Part shown: positions 19,234-28,485 of the stretch, one piece after another
How the letters are laid out: each line of letters begins with the position of its first letter
Numbering within the stretch: the first letter of the stretch is position 1
NCBI RefSeq assembly: GCF_020782245.1
Contig: NZ_JAJGNP010000006.1
Coordinates: 124,001-188,000 of the forward strand
Direction: 5' to 3'
Length of the DNA: 64,000 bases
From: Sphingobium soli
GTDB taxonomy: Bacteria > Pseudomonadota > Alphaproteobacteria > Sphingomonadales > Sphingomonadaceae
Made by a program: the position numbers and the translations under genes
Notes under the pieces: generated by a model
The model's input: only the letters and a program-made list of their open reading frames with translations
What the model was told of the DNA's origin: nothing
Database searches by the model: none

Positions 19234-20117
19234 AGCGGCGTCGTTTCGATCCGTGGCCTGGGCGCGGCGGTCAGCGCGCTGCCGGCCGAAGCGACCATGA
19301 TGCTGAGCATCGCGATCCACTGGATCGACGTCAGCCGCTCGCCCAGCACGGCAAATCCCGCCAGCGCGCCGATCGCGGGCGCTGAACTGAGCAGCAGCCC
19401 GAAGGTCGGGGCGGACAGCCGCCGCATCGCCTCCATTTCCAGCGTGTAGGGAAAGGCGCTGGACAGAAAGGCGACGGCGAGCGCGACAAGCAGCAGGTGG
19501 GGCGAATGAACCGCCGTATCGATGGCGCTAACCGCCGCCGGGTTGATGATGATGGCGGCGACCAGCATCCCCCAGGCGACGGCATTGCCGCCGATCCCGG
19601 CCGACACGCGCTTGCCCGCAAGGATGTAGAGCGCCCAGCACAAGGCCGCGCCACAGGCAAAGGCGACGCCCACGGGATCAAGCCGCGCGTCGGCACGAAT
19701 GGGGAGCAGGATCAGCAGGCCCGCCACTGCTGCGGCCAGCCAAACGAAATCGCGCGGACGGCGCGATCCGAACAGCACGATGGCGAGCGGCCCCGTCACC
19801 TCGATCGCGATGGCGGTGCCGAGCGGGATCCGAGCGAACGCCTGATAGATGGACAGGTTCATAAGTGCGAGCGTCGCGCCATAGGCCAGCAGCGGCCAGC
19901 GCAGGCCAGGCGGCACCGCCTGCCGCCAGGGCCGACGGAAGGACAGGAGCAACAGTGCCGCCAGCACGATCCGCAAGCCCGCCACGCCCGGCGCTCCGAC
20001 CAGCGGAAACAGCGTCTTGGCGAAGGCCGCGCCCAAATTCATCGACAAAAGCGACAGCATCACAGCTCCGGTGCCGATCAGCGCGTCATGCGCGCCCTGT
20101 TCTTCGCTGCTGGCCAT
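19230..20117 (-). CDS. EamA-family (DMT) transporter, RhtA-like
   Basis: A 295-residue inner membrane protein with about ten hydrophobic helices arranged as two EamA repeats (about 15-140 and 155-285). The sequence style, including ALCWALYILAGKR at the start of the second repeat, resembles RhtA-type exporters of threonine/homoserine and other small metabolites. The substrate cannot be assigned. It is divergent from an MFS gene across a 172-base intergenic region that shows only a short ATCGT-N3-ACGAT dyad at 20162-20174. Confidence 0.88.
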   Translation of the reverse strand: MASSEEQGAHDALIGTGAVMLSLLSMNLGAAFAKTLFPLVGAPGVAGLRIVLAALLLLSFRRPWRQAVPPGLRWPLLAYGATLALMNLSIYQAFARIPLGTAIAIEVTGPLAIVLFGSRRPRDFVWLAAAVAGLLILLPIRADARLDPVGVAFACGAALCWALYILAGKRVSAGIGGNAVAWGMLVAAIIINPAAVSAIDTAVHSPHLLLVALAVAFLSSAFPYTLEMEAMRRLSAPTFGLLLSSAPAIGALAGFAVLGERLTSIQWIAMLSIMVASAGSALTAAPRPRIETTPL

Positions 20118-20289
20118 CGCCGGGCGCTATAGCCTATCGCGCGGACGGCGCCATGATTCTGATCGTCGTACGATTGTGTGCATTGCGGAGGCAGGTGCAA
20201 CAAAGTCATACGAATGCGGGATTGACCAACGCTGTCATCGCGCCCATCTGCATCGCTTCTGTATATTGCACTGCAACATGGAGCCGGCG

Positions 20290-21486
20290 ATGAACGCCCA
20301 CCCCCATCAGGCGCACCCAGCGCTTGTCCTGTTCGCGCTGTCGGTCGGCGCCTTTGCCATCGGCACGACCGAATTCGCGGCGATGAGCCTGCTGCCTTTC
20401 TTCGCGCGCGACCTGGGCATCGATGCGCCGACGGCGGGCCATGCGATCAGCGCCTATGCGTTGGGCGTGGTCGCCGGCGCGCCGGTGATCGCGGCCTTTG
20501 GCGCCCGGCTGCCGCGACGCACGCTGCTGATCGGCCTGATGGCGATGTTCGCGCTAGCCAACGGGTTGTCGGCGCTGTCGCCCAGCTATCACTGGATGCT
20601 GCTGTTCCGGTTCCTGTCGGGCGTTCCGCATGGGGCCTATTTCGGCGTCGCTGCGTTGGTTGCCGCCAGCCTGGTGCCGATCGAAAAGCGGGCGCAGGCG
20701 ATTGCGCGCATGTTCGCGGGTCTGACGGTCGCGACGATCATCGGCGTGCCGGTGGCGAACTGGATGGGCCAGGCGCTCGGCTGGCGCTGGGGCTTTGGCG
20801 TCGTGGCGGTGCTGGCGATCGCCACCGTGGCCCTGGTTGCCATTTATGCGCCGCGCGACAGGGGCGACCCCAAGGCCAGCCCGATGCGCGAGTTGACGGC
20901 GTTGCAGCGCCCGCAGGTGTGGCTGACGCTGCTGACCGGGGCGATCGGCTTTGGCGGGCTGTTCGCGGTTTACACCTATGTCGCTTCAACCATGATCGAA
21001 GTGACGCATGTGTCGGAAGCCTATGTGCCGCTGGTGCTGGCCATTTTCGGCGTGGGCATGACATTGGGCAATCTGGCGTCGGCCTGGTTGGCGGACCGGG
21101 CGCTCAATCGGACCGTCATCGGCATCATGCTGTGGAGCGCGGCGTCGCTGGCGCTGTTCCCGCTGATGGCGGGCAATGTGTGGACGCTGGGGCTCGTCAT
21201 CTTCATGATCGGACTGGGCGGCGGTCTTGGCACGCCGTTGCAGGCGCGCTTGATGGACGTGGCAGGCGACGCGCAGACGCTGGCCGCCGCGCTGCATCAC
21301 AGCGCCTTCAATGTCGCCAATGCGCTTGGCCCATGGCTGGGTGGCCTGTCGATCGCCGCCGGCCATGGGCTGGTGTCGACCGGCTGGATCGGCAGCGGGC
21401 TGGCGCTGGGCGGCCTTGCAGTGTTCCTGGTCGCCATCATGCTGCAACGGCGCGCGGCCCCCATGATCGCTGCGCCGGCCGAATAA
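20290..21486 (+). CDS. MFS transporter, AraJ/sugar-efflux-like
   Basis: A 398-residue major facilitator with about 12 helices. The first helix region contains SVGAFAIGTTEFAAMSLLPF, typical of the drug-efflux/arabinose-efflux (AraJ, YdhP) branch. The loop 2-3 region carries the basic RLPRRTLL motif. GGAG sits 6 bases before this ATG; an ATG 12 bases upstream has no ribosome site. It probably exports sugars or hydrophobic drugs by proton antiport. The substrate is not predictable. Confidence 0.9.
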   Translation: MNAHPHQAHPALVLFALSVGAFAIGTTEFAAMSLLPFFARDLGIDAPTAGHAISAYALGVVAGAPVIAAFGARLPRRTLLIGLMAMFALANGLSALSPSYHWMLLFRFLSGVPHGAYFGVAALVAASLVPIEKRAQAIARMFAGLTVATIIGVPVANWMGQALGWRWGFGVVAVLAIATVALVAIYAPRDRGDPKASPMRELTALQRPQVWLTLLTGAIGFGGLFAVYTYVASTMIEVTHVSEAYVPLVLAIFGVGMTLGNLASAWLADRALNRTVIGIMLWSAASLALFPLMAGNVWTLGLVIFMIGLGGGLGTPLQARLMDVAGDAQTLAAALHHSAFNVANALGPWLGGLSIAAGHGLVSTGWIGSGLALGGLAVFLVAIMLQRRAAPMIAAPAE

Positions 21487-21527
21487 AGGCGCTTTCGCGG
21501 GCCGCCGACGCCGACTAGACAGGCGCG

Positions 21528-22670
21528 ATGACAGATACGGGACGGGAACGGGCGCTGGCGGACGCAGCGATGGCGGCGCTGCGGCAGGGCGATGCGCAAC
21601 GAGCACTCGCCACCTTGCGCGACATGCAGGAACCGCCGCCCATGCTGCTGGCGCAGGCCTGCAATCGCAGCGGCGACCTGGATGGCGAGGCGGCGGCGCT
21701 GCGACGCATCCTTGACCAGGACATTCGCAATCTGCCCGCGATGCTGGCCATGGGCCAGAATGCCGATCGGCGGGGCGACGCGCGCGGCGCGACCAGCTGG
21801 TATCGGTCCGCGCTGGCCCAAGCCGCGGCCACAGGCGCGCCGCCCCAGCTCCAGCCGTTGTTGCACAAGGCGCAGGACTATGTCGCACGGTCGAGCCGGA
21901 CTTTCGAAGACCATCTGATGGATGCGATCAGCGGACTGCCGGCCCTGCCCCGCATCCAGCTGGCGACCGACCTGCTGCTGGGCAAGCAGAGCCTGTTCCT
22001 GCAACAGCCCAGCATGTTCTATTTCCCCGGACTGCCGCAGCGCGCCTTTTACGAGCGGTCGGAGTTTGACTGGGTCGCCCCGATGGAGGCGATGACTGGG
22101 GCCATCGTCGCGGAACTGGAACAGGTGCGTGCGCAGGAGGCCGCCGCCTTCGCCCCCTATGTCCAGACGTCCCCGCTGCGTCCCGCGCCCAATAACCCCT
22201 TGCGCGACGATGATCGCTGGGGAGCGCTGTATTTCTGGCAGAATGGCGAGCAGGTCGCGGCCAATGCGGACCGCTGCCCGGCGGTGATGGCGACCTTGGC
22301 TTTGGCGCCCATTCCCGTCATCGTCGGCCGGTCGCCCATGGCGCTCTGGTCGCTATTGAAGCCCGGCACGCATATCCAGCCGCATCACGGCCTGCTCAAC
22401 ACCCGCCTCATCTGTCACTTGCCGCTGCTGACGCCAGACGGATGCGCGCTGCGGGTCGGTGCGGAAACGCGGACATGGCGCAAGGGCGAGATGCTGCTGT
22501 TCGACGACACCATCGAGCATGAGGCGTGGAACCGCAGTTCGGACACGCGGGTCGTGCTGTTGTTCGAGATATGGCGGCCTGAAATCGAGGCGGAGGAACG
22601 CGACGCGCTGACGCAACTGTTCCAGGCGATCGACCGGTTCGGCCCGGCGCAGGTCGATACGGGCGGCTGA
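21528..22670 (+). CDS. Aspartyl/asparaginyl beta-hydroxylase domain protein with TPR-like N-terminus
   Basis: A 380-residue 2-oxoglutarate/Fe(II) oxygenase-like protein. The N-terminal half (about 10-130) is an alanine-rich helical repeat region resembling TPR repeats. The C-terminal domain (about 185-355) closely follows AspH. Signatures are PHHGLLNTRL with metal ligand His286, ETRTW near 313-317, and FDDTIEHEAWN with the second ligand His331. As in AspH, only a two-His site is evident. It could hydroxylate Asp/Asn side chains or a lipid; some bacterial relatives act on lipids. It is convergent with the GGDEF-EAL gene. Confidence 0.88.
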   Translation: MTDTGRERALADAAMAALRQGDAQRALATLRDMQEPPPMLLAQACNRSGDLDGEAAALRRILDQDIRNLPAMLAMGQNADRRGDARGATSWYRSALAQAAATGAPPQLQPLLHKAQDYVARSSRTFEDHLMDAISGLPALPRIQLATDLLLGKQSLFLQQPSMFYFPGLPQRAFYERSEFDWVAPMEAMTGAIVAELEQVRAQEAAAFAPYVQTSPLRPAPNNPLRDDDRWGALYFWQNGEQVAANADRCPAVMATLALAPIPVIVGRSPMALWSLLKPGTHIQPHHGLLNTRLICHLPLLTPDGCALRVGAETRTWRKGEMLLFDDTIEHEAWNRSSDTRVVLLFEIWRPEIEAEERDALTQLFQAIDRFGPAQVDTGG

Positions 22671-22679
22671 ATGGAACGT

Positions 22680-22722
22680 TCGCGGCAGCGCCGACCGCGA
22701 GAGAGCAACCTGGGAATGCTCT
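22680..22722. terminator. Two tandem hairpins between convergent genes
   Basis: TCGCGG/CCGCGA (22680-22685, 22695-22700) and AGAGCA/TGCTCT (22702-22707, 22717-22722) form adjacent 6-bp stems between convergent stop codons. There is no T-tract, so a terminator function is only suggested by position. Confidence 0.28.
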
Positions 22723-25249
22723 AGCGCATCTTGGCGGTGACGACGTCAAAAGGCTGGGGCCGGCCCAGATGAAAACCCTGGCCGATGGGGCAGCCATGGG
22801 CGAGCAGTAATTGCGCCTGAAGTTCCGTCTCGACGCCCTCCGCCACGACTTCCATGCCGAAACTGTCACCCAGCTTGACGATCGCATCGACAATGGCCGC
22901 GTCGCCCGCGTCATTGTCCATGTTGCTGACGAAACTGCGGTCGATCTTGAGCACATCGACCGGATAATGTTTGAGGTGGCTGAGCGAGGCATAGCCGGTG
23001 CCGAAATCGTCCAGTGCGACTCGCACCCCTTCCTTGGCGAAACAGCGCAGCGCGGTGGCGACCTGATCCGCGCCCCGGCCCAGGAACACGGTTTCCGTCA
23101 CCTCCAACTCAAGATGGCGCGTGGGAATATTGGCTAGACGCAGTCGCTCCAACACCGAATCGGCAAAGCCGGCATGAGTGAAATCGGCTGCCGACGCGTT
23201 GAACGCAACGCTGCCCGGATCAAGCCCCGCATCAAGCCATCGGATGATATCGTGCAGCAGCTTGTCCAGCATCGTCTGGGTCAGTCCGACCGCGATCTCC
23301 CCATGGTCGAAGGCGGCAGCGATGCTGCCGGGCAACTGCACGCCCAGGCGCGGATGACACCAGCGCAACAGCGCCTCATAGCCCGTGACCATACGGGTGC
23401 GCAGGTCGATCTTGGGCTGGTAATAGGGCATGATCAGGTCGTCGGCGATGATCTGGCGCGCCATTCGGATCATGGAGCTGCGCTGCTGCGCCTCGGCGCG
23501 CAGACTGGAATGGAACAGCGTCAGCCGCCCGCGCCCGGCCGCCTTCGACGCGTAAAGGGCCAGGTCGGCGGCCTTGAACAGCTCATCCCCTTCGCTGCCG
23601 GCGTCGCCGCCGAACAGCGCCGCGCCCATGCTGACGCCGCAATCGAGCGAGCGCCCTTCATGCATATGCGGTCGGCGCAGGGTTTCGATCAGCGCCTTGC
23701 CCCAGGCTTCGGCGCGGGTCGCATCACTCAACGTGCTGGACAAAAGGCCAAATTCATCGCCGCCCAGGCGACCGATGACCGCATCGGGCGGAGCCGCGGC
23801 CTGCAACCGCTCGGCAAAGGCGCACAACAGTGCGTCGCCGGCATCGTGGCCCAGCGAATCATTGGTCCGTTTAAGGTCGTCTATGTCCATCAAAAGAAGG
23901 GCGAAACTGTCCCCCGACCGGCGCGCCGCCTTGGCCATGTCGTCCAGCGTCTGTTGCCATGACGACCGGTTGGGCAGTCGCGTCATGGCGTCATGCGTGG
24001 CCGCCCAGCGAATACGCCGTTCGCTGTCCTGCTGTTCGGTCACGTCCAGGAACGTGATGATGATGCGAACCGACCCGTCGGTGTCGCACCGCGTCGTCCA
24101 GCCCGTGCTCTTGATCCAGCGAAGCGCGCCGTCGGTGGCGCGATATATCCGCAGCATGTCTTCAAAATGCGCTGGCAGGCCGCCGCCGGCGACCGCGGCC
24201 AATTTGTCCTGCAAGCGCGGGCGATCATCAGCGTGGACGAGCGACAGCGCCAGTTCGGTCGTTGGCGTGACATCTGGGGACACGCCCAGCATTGCGCGCA
24301 GTTCCGGCGACCAACTGCGCTGTCCCGTCCTGCTGTCGAAATCCCATATCCCAAGTCCGGCCGACTGGATCGCCAGCCGGAACCGCTCCTCGCTTTGGGC
24401 GAGATCATGCTCGGCCATATGCCGTTCATGCACGTCTTCCAGCGATCCATACCAGCGAATGATCCGGCCATCCGCGTCGCGTCGCGCCGCCGCGCAGGCT
24501 CGCATCCAGCGATAATGGCCAGAGCGCAACCGCACGCGATATTCGATATCGACCGGTTCCCCATTGGCGAGATGCCGATCCCATATCCCCAGCACGCGGG
24601 CCTCATCCTCTGGATGCAACACCGTGGCCCATCCCTGGCCAAGCGCTTCGTCTTTCGAAATGCCGGTTATTTCCGCAAAGCGAGGCCCCACTTCCTCGAT
24701 CGCTCCGTCAGGCCCGGCAGTCCAGGGAACCTGCGGGCTGAGCGCGACCGACCAGCGATAATGATCGCGGCTTTCGGCGACAGCTGCGGACAGCAATTCA
24801 TGATAGGGCTGAGCATCCGCCACGATGCCGTAATAGCGCCAGTCCCCGCCGGGCAGGGGATGACGCCGCATCTCGACGCGGCACCAGCGCGGGCGGCCCG
24901 GTTCGAGCGACAATGTCACCATGATGGGGGACGGCTGCCGTTCCTTGCTGGCGGCGATCAGGGCGCGGCGATCAGCCGCGTCCAGCAGCGCCCGCCAGCC
25001 ACGGCCGACAGGATCGACCGCCGGTCGCAGCGACGGCCCCGATACCGACCACCATCCGATCAGCCGACCATGCCGGTCGGCCACCCATCGAATGATGCGC
25101 GGCGACATCTCGACGAAATCGGCAGAGGGCGCCATATCGACGCCAGCGAGCAACGGGTCGGCGCCGACATAGCCATGTCCGGCTATGTCCCAACCCTGCA
25201 AAAACCGGTGGTCAACGAACCGGTCCACCGCTCCTCTCCCTCCAGGCAC
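22721..25249 (-). CDS. PAS-GGDEF-EAL cyclic di-GMP signalling protein
   Basis: An 842-residue protein with no evident membrane helix. PAS-like domains lie at about 50-150, 175-280 and 290-410, a GGDEF domain at about 412-580 and an EAL domain at about 595-840. GGDEF (496-500) is intact, but no RxxD inhibitory site precedes it. The EAL domain keeps EALLRW (625-630), FNASAADF, EVTET and DDFGTGYASL (747-756), so phosphodiesterase activity is likely. It probably tunes c-di-GMP for motility or exopolysaccharide switching. The start is a GTG with weak ribosome site; Met39 is an alternative. It lies 91 bases downstream of bpt, in the same direction. Confidence 0.93.
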   Translation of the reverse strand: MPGGRGAVDRFVDHRFLQGWDIAGHGYVGADPLLAGVDMAPSADFVEMSPRIIRWVADRHGRLIGWWSVSGPSLRPAVDPVGRGWRALLDAADRRALIAASKERQPSPIMVTLSLEPGRPRWCRVEMRRHPLPGGDWRYYGIVADAQPYHELLSAAVAESRDHYRWSVALSPQVPWTAGPDGAIEEVGPRFAEITGISKDEALGQGWATVLHPEDEARVLGIWDRHLANGEPVDIEYRVRLRSGHYRWMRACAAARRDADGRIIRWYGSLEDVHERHMAEHDLAQSEERFRLAIQSAGLGIWDFDSRTGQRSWSPELRAMLGVSPDVTPTTELALSLVHADDRPRLQDKLAAVAGGGLPAHFEDMLRIYRATDGALRWIKSTGWTTRCDTDGSVRIIITFLDVTEQQDSERRIRWAATHDAMTRLPNRSSWQQTLDDMAKAARRSGDSFALLLMDIDDLKRTNDSLGHDAGDALLCAFAERLQAAAPPDAVIGRLGGDEFGLLSSTLSDATRAEAWGKALIETLRRPHMHEGRSLDCGVSMGAALFGGDAGSEGDELFKAADLALYASKAAGRGRLTLFHSSLRAEAQQRSSMIRMARQIIADDLIMPYYQPKIDLRTRMVTGYEALLRWCHPRLGVQLPGSIAAAFDHGEIAVGLTQTMLDKLLHDIIRWLDAGLDPGSVAFNASAADFTHAGFADSVLERLRLANIPTRHLELEVTETVFLGRGADQVATALRCFAKEGVRVALDDFGTGYASLSHLKHYPVDVLKIDRSFVSNMDNDAGDAAIVDAIVKLGDSFGMEVVAEGVETELQAQLLLAHGCPIGQGFHLGRPQPFDVVTAKMR

Positions 25250-25340
25250 ATTCCTGCGTCATGGAGACCCGTTTAGAGGAAAAGGTTAAACAATTTGGAT
25301 ATTTTCCAGCCTGGCGGGCAATCCCGGCCGGACCAGCGGC

Positions 25341-26156
25341 CTATCTGCGCAGAATCGTCGCGAGATCGGCGGTTCGTGGCGCGCGCTCTGGTGCTGCACC
25401 GACGGCTCCCGGATCGCTTTCGATCGGATCGAAGCGTGTCCAGCCATCGCGGCCGAGCTTTTCGAGCGGCTGGTACCGCACCTTATACTGCATCCGCGCC
25501 GCCCCCTTCACCCAATAGCCCAGATAGACATAAGGCAGGTCCGCGGCGGCCGCGCGCAGGATATGGTCCATGATGATATAGTTGCCCAGCCCGGGGCGAT
25601 CCGGGGACTGGGTGTCGAAGAAACTGTAGATCATCGACAGGCCGTCGCCTTGCCGGTCCGTGAGACAGGCGCCGACCAGTTTGCCCGGCCGGCCATTGCT
25701 GCCGGGCTCGCGATATTCGACGACATGGCTATCGACCGGGGTCTGTTCGACCATGTCGGCAAAGTCCATTTCGTCCATTTCGGTCATACCCCCGCCGGGG
25801 TGGCGTACGTTCAGATAACGCTGGAGCAGCGCGAACTGCTCCTGCGTCGACCAGGGCTTGCAGGCGCTGACCACCAGATCCTCGTTCCGGCGCAGCAATT
25901 TGCGCTGGGTCGCATTGGGCCGAAATTCGTGCGTGACGACGCGGACCGACACGCAGGCGGTGCAATCGATGCAGCTGGGCCGATAGGCGACATTCTGGCT
26001 GCGGCGAAAACCGATGCGGCCAAGCGCGTCGTTGAGTTCCGCCGCATTGTCGCCGGAGAGCTCGGTGAAAACCTTGCGCTCGCTCTTGCCCGGCAGATAG
26101 GGGCACGGGCTGGGATTGGTCACGAAGAAGCGCGGGAAGCGAAACGGCGCGGTCAC
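25341..26156 (-). CDS. bpt: Aspartate/glutamate leucyltransferase (leucyl/arginyl-tRNA-protein transferase, ATE family)
   Basis: A 271-residue protein that adds Leu from Leu-tRNA to proteins with N-terminal Asp or Glu, feeding the N-degron pathway. The N-terminal ATE domain has PCPYLPG (Cys18) and the [12 protein letters not shown] cluster (Cys62, Cys65, Cys68), typical of ATE/Bpt and possibly binding an Fe-S cluster. The C-terminal domain ends with the conserved [13 protein letters not shown] region. Length matches alphaproteobacterial Bpt. It stands upstream of the GGDEF-EAL gene without overlap. Confidence 0.93.
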   Translation of the reverse strand: MTAPFRFPRFFVTNPSPCPYLPGKSERKVFTELSGDNAAELNDALGRIGFRRSQNVAYRPSCIDCTACVSVRVVTHEFRPNATQRKLLRRNEDLVVSACKPWSTQEQFALLQRYLNVRHPGGGMTEMDEMDFADMVEQTPVDSHVVEYREPGSNGRPGKLVGACLTDRQGDGLSMIYSFFDTQSPDRPGLGNYIIMDHILRAAAADLPYVYLGYWVKGAARMQYKVRYQPLEKLGRDGWTRFDPIESDPGAVGAAPERAPRTADLATILRR

Positions 26157-26246
26157 GCGGCTCCCCCCGGTCCTGTGCTGTCAATCCCTTGCGTCATGCG
26201 CTCGTTATGCCGATCCCGCGCGCGCAAGAAAAGCGCATTTACTATC

Positions 26247-26272
26247 AAAAAATGGGGGTCAAGCGTCCCATT
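26247..26272 (-). terminator. Intrinsic terminator of ilvA
   Basis: On the minus strand, AATGGG and CCCATT form a 6-bp stem with a 10-base loop, and the T-tract (six T in all) runs off its 3' arm. It overlaps the ilvA stop codon by two bases, the right place for an intrinsic terminator before bpt. Confidence 0.5.
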
Positions 26273-27518
26273 ATGCAACCTCGATCGGCGCGACCTCATA
26301 GCCGGCGGCGCGCAGCGCGCCGAGCAGGTTCTGGAGATGATCGCGGTCGCGCGTTTCGCATTCGACGTCGAGGCTGAGGCCCTTGGCCGGCAGGTTGGTG
26401 AAGATGCGCTGATGCGACAGTTCCAGGATGTTGACCGCTTCCTGATCAAAGATGCGCGCGACGTTGAACAATGCGCCCGGCCGATCCTGCAAGATGATGC
26501 GCAGCCGTGCCAGCCGGCCCGAACGGGCTAGATCGCGCAGCAGCACATTGGCCAGCAGGCGCGTGTCGATATTGCCGCCGGTCAGCACCAGTCCGACCTT
26601 GCGCCCGGCAAATTGATCGCGATGCGTCAGCAAGGCGGCAAGACCCGCACCTCCAGCCCCTTCCACCACCGTCTTTTCGATCTGGAGCAGCAGGCTGAGC
26701 GATTCTTCCAGCCGCCGCTCATTCACCAGCACGATGTCGTCGGCCAGCCGCTCGACGAAGCGGCGCGTGACCGAACCGGGCTGCTTGACGGCAATGCCCT
26801 CGGCTAGCGTGTCACCGTCGCAGGCCAGGTCCGTGCTTTTCAGGAAGCCGTACATGGACGGATAAAGCTCCGCCTGCACACCGATCAGGCGAATATCCGG
26901 CTTCATGGCGCGCGCCGCCGTGCCCATGCCCGAAAACAGGCCGCCGCCGCCGATCGGGATTACCAAAGTGTCGATCTCCGGCGCATCTTCCAGCATTTCA
27001 AGCGCGACCGTGCCCTGCCCCGCGATGATGTCGGGTTCGTCGAAGGGATGGACGAAGGTCAGCCCCTGCGCCGCCTCCAGTTCGCGGGCATGGGCATAGG
27101 CGTCATCGAACTTTTCGCCAAATTGCACCACGGTCGCGCCGTGGCTGCGGGTCTGCGTCACCTTGATGATCGGCGTGGTCGTGGGCATCACGATGGTGAC
27201 GGGCACGCCCAGCCGCTTGCCATGATAGGCGAGGCCCTGCGCGTGATTGCCCGCCGAAGCGGCAATGACGCCCTTCGCCTTGGACGCATCGTCCAGTTGC
27301 AGCAGACGGTTGAGCGCGCCGCGTTCCTTGTAGGCGGCGGTGAACTGGAGATTTTCGAACTTCAGATAGACCTTGCAGCCCAGCATGTCGGACAGCGTCT
27401 GGCTGATCAACGTCGGCGTCTTGACGATCGCTCCGGCAATGCGGGTGCGGGCGGCCAATATGTCATCGACGGTGACGGGCAGCGGCAGGGCGCTTTCGAT
27501 CTTCGCGAGCGTATTCAT
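26271..27518 (-). CDS. ilvA: Threonine ammonia-lyase with C-terminal ACT domain
   Basis: A 415-residue fold-type II PLP enzyme converting threonine to 2-oxobutanoate for isoleucine synthesis. The PLP lysine is Lys64 in AAYKERGALN. The phosphate-binding glycine loop is IGGGGLFSG (about 189-197), and AGNHAQG lies near 90-96. A single C-terminal ACT domain (about 335-415) suggests allosteric control by branched-chain amino acids. The length matches the single-ACT form rather than the long E. coli IlvA with two ACT-like domains. It is divergent from the dehydrogenase gene at 27616. Confidence 0.94.
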   Translation of the reverse strand: MNTLAKIESALPLPVTVDDILAARTRIAGAIVKTPTLISQTLSDMLGCKVYLKFENLQFTAAYKERGALNRLLQLDDASKAKGVIAASAGNHAQGLAYHGKRLGVPVTIVMPTTTPIIKVTQTRSHGATVVQFGEKFDDAYAHARELEAAQGLTFVHPFDEPDIIAGQGTVALEMLEDAPEIDTLVIPIGGGGLFSGMGTAARAMKPDIRLIGVQAELYPSMYGFLKSTDLACDGDTLAEGIAVKQPGSVTRRFVERLADDIVLVNERRLEESLSLLLQIEKTVVEGAGGAGLAALLTHRDQFAGRKVGLVLTGGNIDTRLLANVLLRDLARSGRLARLRIILQDRPGALFNVARIFDQEAVNILELSHQRIFTNLPAKGLSLDVECETRDRDHLQNLLGALRAAGYEVAPIEVA

Positions 27519-27615
27519 GCCCGCCCCCTAGACCAAAAACAGCTGCGAAGAAACTGGAACTGTCCCGGCACTGGCCCTATGGCGGAGGTCCAAGCACGCA
27601 AATATATGAGGCGGG

Positions 27616-28485
27616 ATGGCTAGGATCGCGTTTATCGGCCTGGGGACCATGGGGGCTCCGATGGCTGGACATCTGGCGAAGGCCGGGCATGAGCTGACGG
27701 TCTACAACCGATCCATCGGCAAGGCGAAAAGCTGGGCCGAAGCCTATGGCGGCGCGGTCGCGATCAGCCCGGCCAAGGCCGCAGAGGATGCGGACATCGT
27801 CATCAGTTGCGTGGGCACCGACGATGATCTGGCGCAGGTGGCGCTGGGGCGCGAAGGCGCGTTCCGATCCATGCAGCCGGGCGGCCTGTTCATCGACCAC
27901 ACCACCGTATCCGCGCGCATCGCCCGGCAATTGTTCGTGGAAGGCGAAAGCCGCGGCATCCACAGCGTCGACGCGCCTGTCACCGGCGGCCATTCGGGCG
28001 CGCAGGACGGCAAGCTCGCCATCATGTGCGGGGGCAGCGAACCGGCGGTCGCGGCGGCGAAGATCGTGATGCAGGCCTATGCCACGCGCATCGTCCATGT
28101 CGGCGGCGCGGGCGCGGGCCAGACCGCCAAGATGGCGAACCAGATCTGCATCGCCGGCATTATCCAGGGCCTGTCCGAAGCCTTGCGGTTCGCGCAGGCG
28201 GCGGAACTGGATCTGGACGCGGTGTTCGAGGCGATTTCGGGCGGCGCGGCGCAAAGCTGGCAGATGGACCGATATTGGGGAACGATGGCGCGCGACGAAT
28301 TCGACTTCGGCTTCGCCGTCGACTGGATGCGCAAGGATCTGGGACTGGCGCTGGACGAAGCGCGCGCCAATGGCGCGACATTGCCGGTGACGGCGATGAT
28401 CGATCAATTTTACGCCGATGTGCAGGCCATGGGCGGCCATCGGCAGGACACGAGCGCATTGGTGCGGAGACTGACCCGAGCATGA
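27616..28485 (+). CDS. NAD(P)-dependent beta-hydroxyacid dehydrogenase (3-hydroxyisobutyrate dehydrogenase family)
   Basis: A 289-residue enzyme. The Rossmann motif GLGTMGAPM is at residues 8-16, and NRS at 31-33 favours NADP. The substrate-binding signature DAPVTGG is at 119-125, and the catalytic lysine is Lys172 in GQTAKMANQ. The family covers 3-hydroxyisobutyrate, tartronate semialdehyde and succinic semialdehyde/glyoxylate reductases; the precise substrate cannot be told. Its stop codon overlaps the ATG of the following amidohydrolase (ATGA), so the two are coupled. Confidence 0.92.
   Translation: MARIAFIGLGTMGAPMAGHLAKAGHELTVYNRSIGKAKSWAEAYGGAVAISPAKAAEDADIVISCVGTDDDLAQVALGREGAFRSMQPGGLFIDHTTVSARIARQLFVEGESRGIHSVDAPVTGGHSGAQDGKLAIMCGGSEPAVAAAKIVMQAYATRIVHVGGAGAGQTAKMANQICIAGIIQGLSEALRFAQAAELDLDAVFEAISGGAAQSWQMDRYWGTMARDEFDFGFAVDWMRKDLGLALDEARANGATLPVTAMIDQFYADVQAMGGHRQDTSALVRRLTRA

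Noticed and set aside
20118..20289. Regulatory dyad between the EamA and MFS genes
   Set aside because: Only a 5-bp ATCGT/ACGAT dyad is visible; too short to call as an operator.
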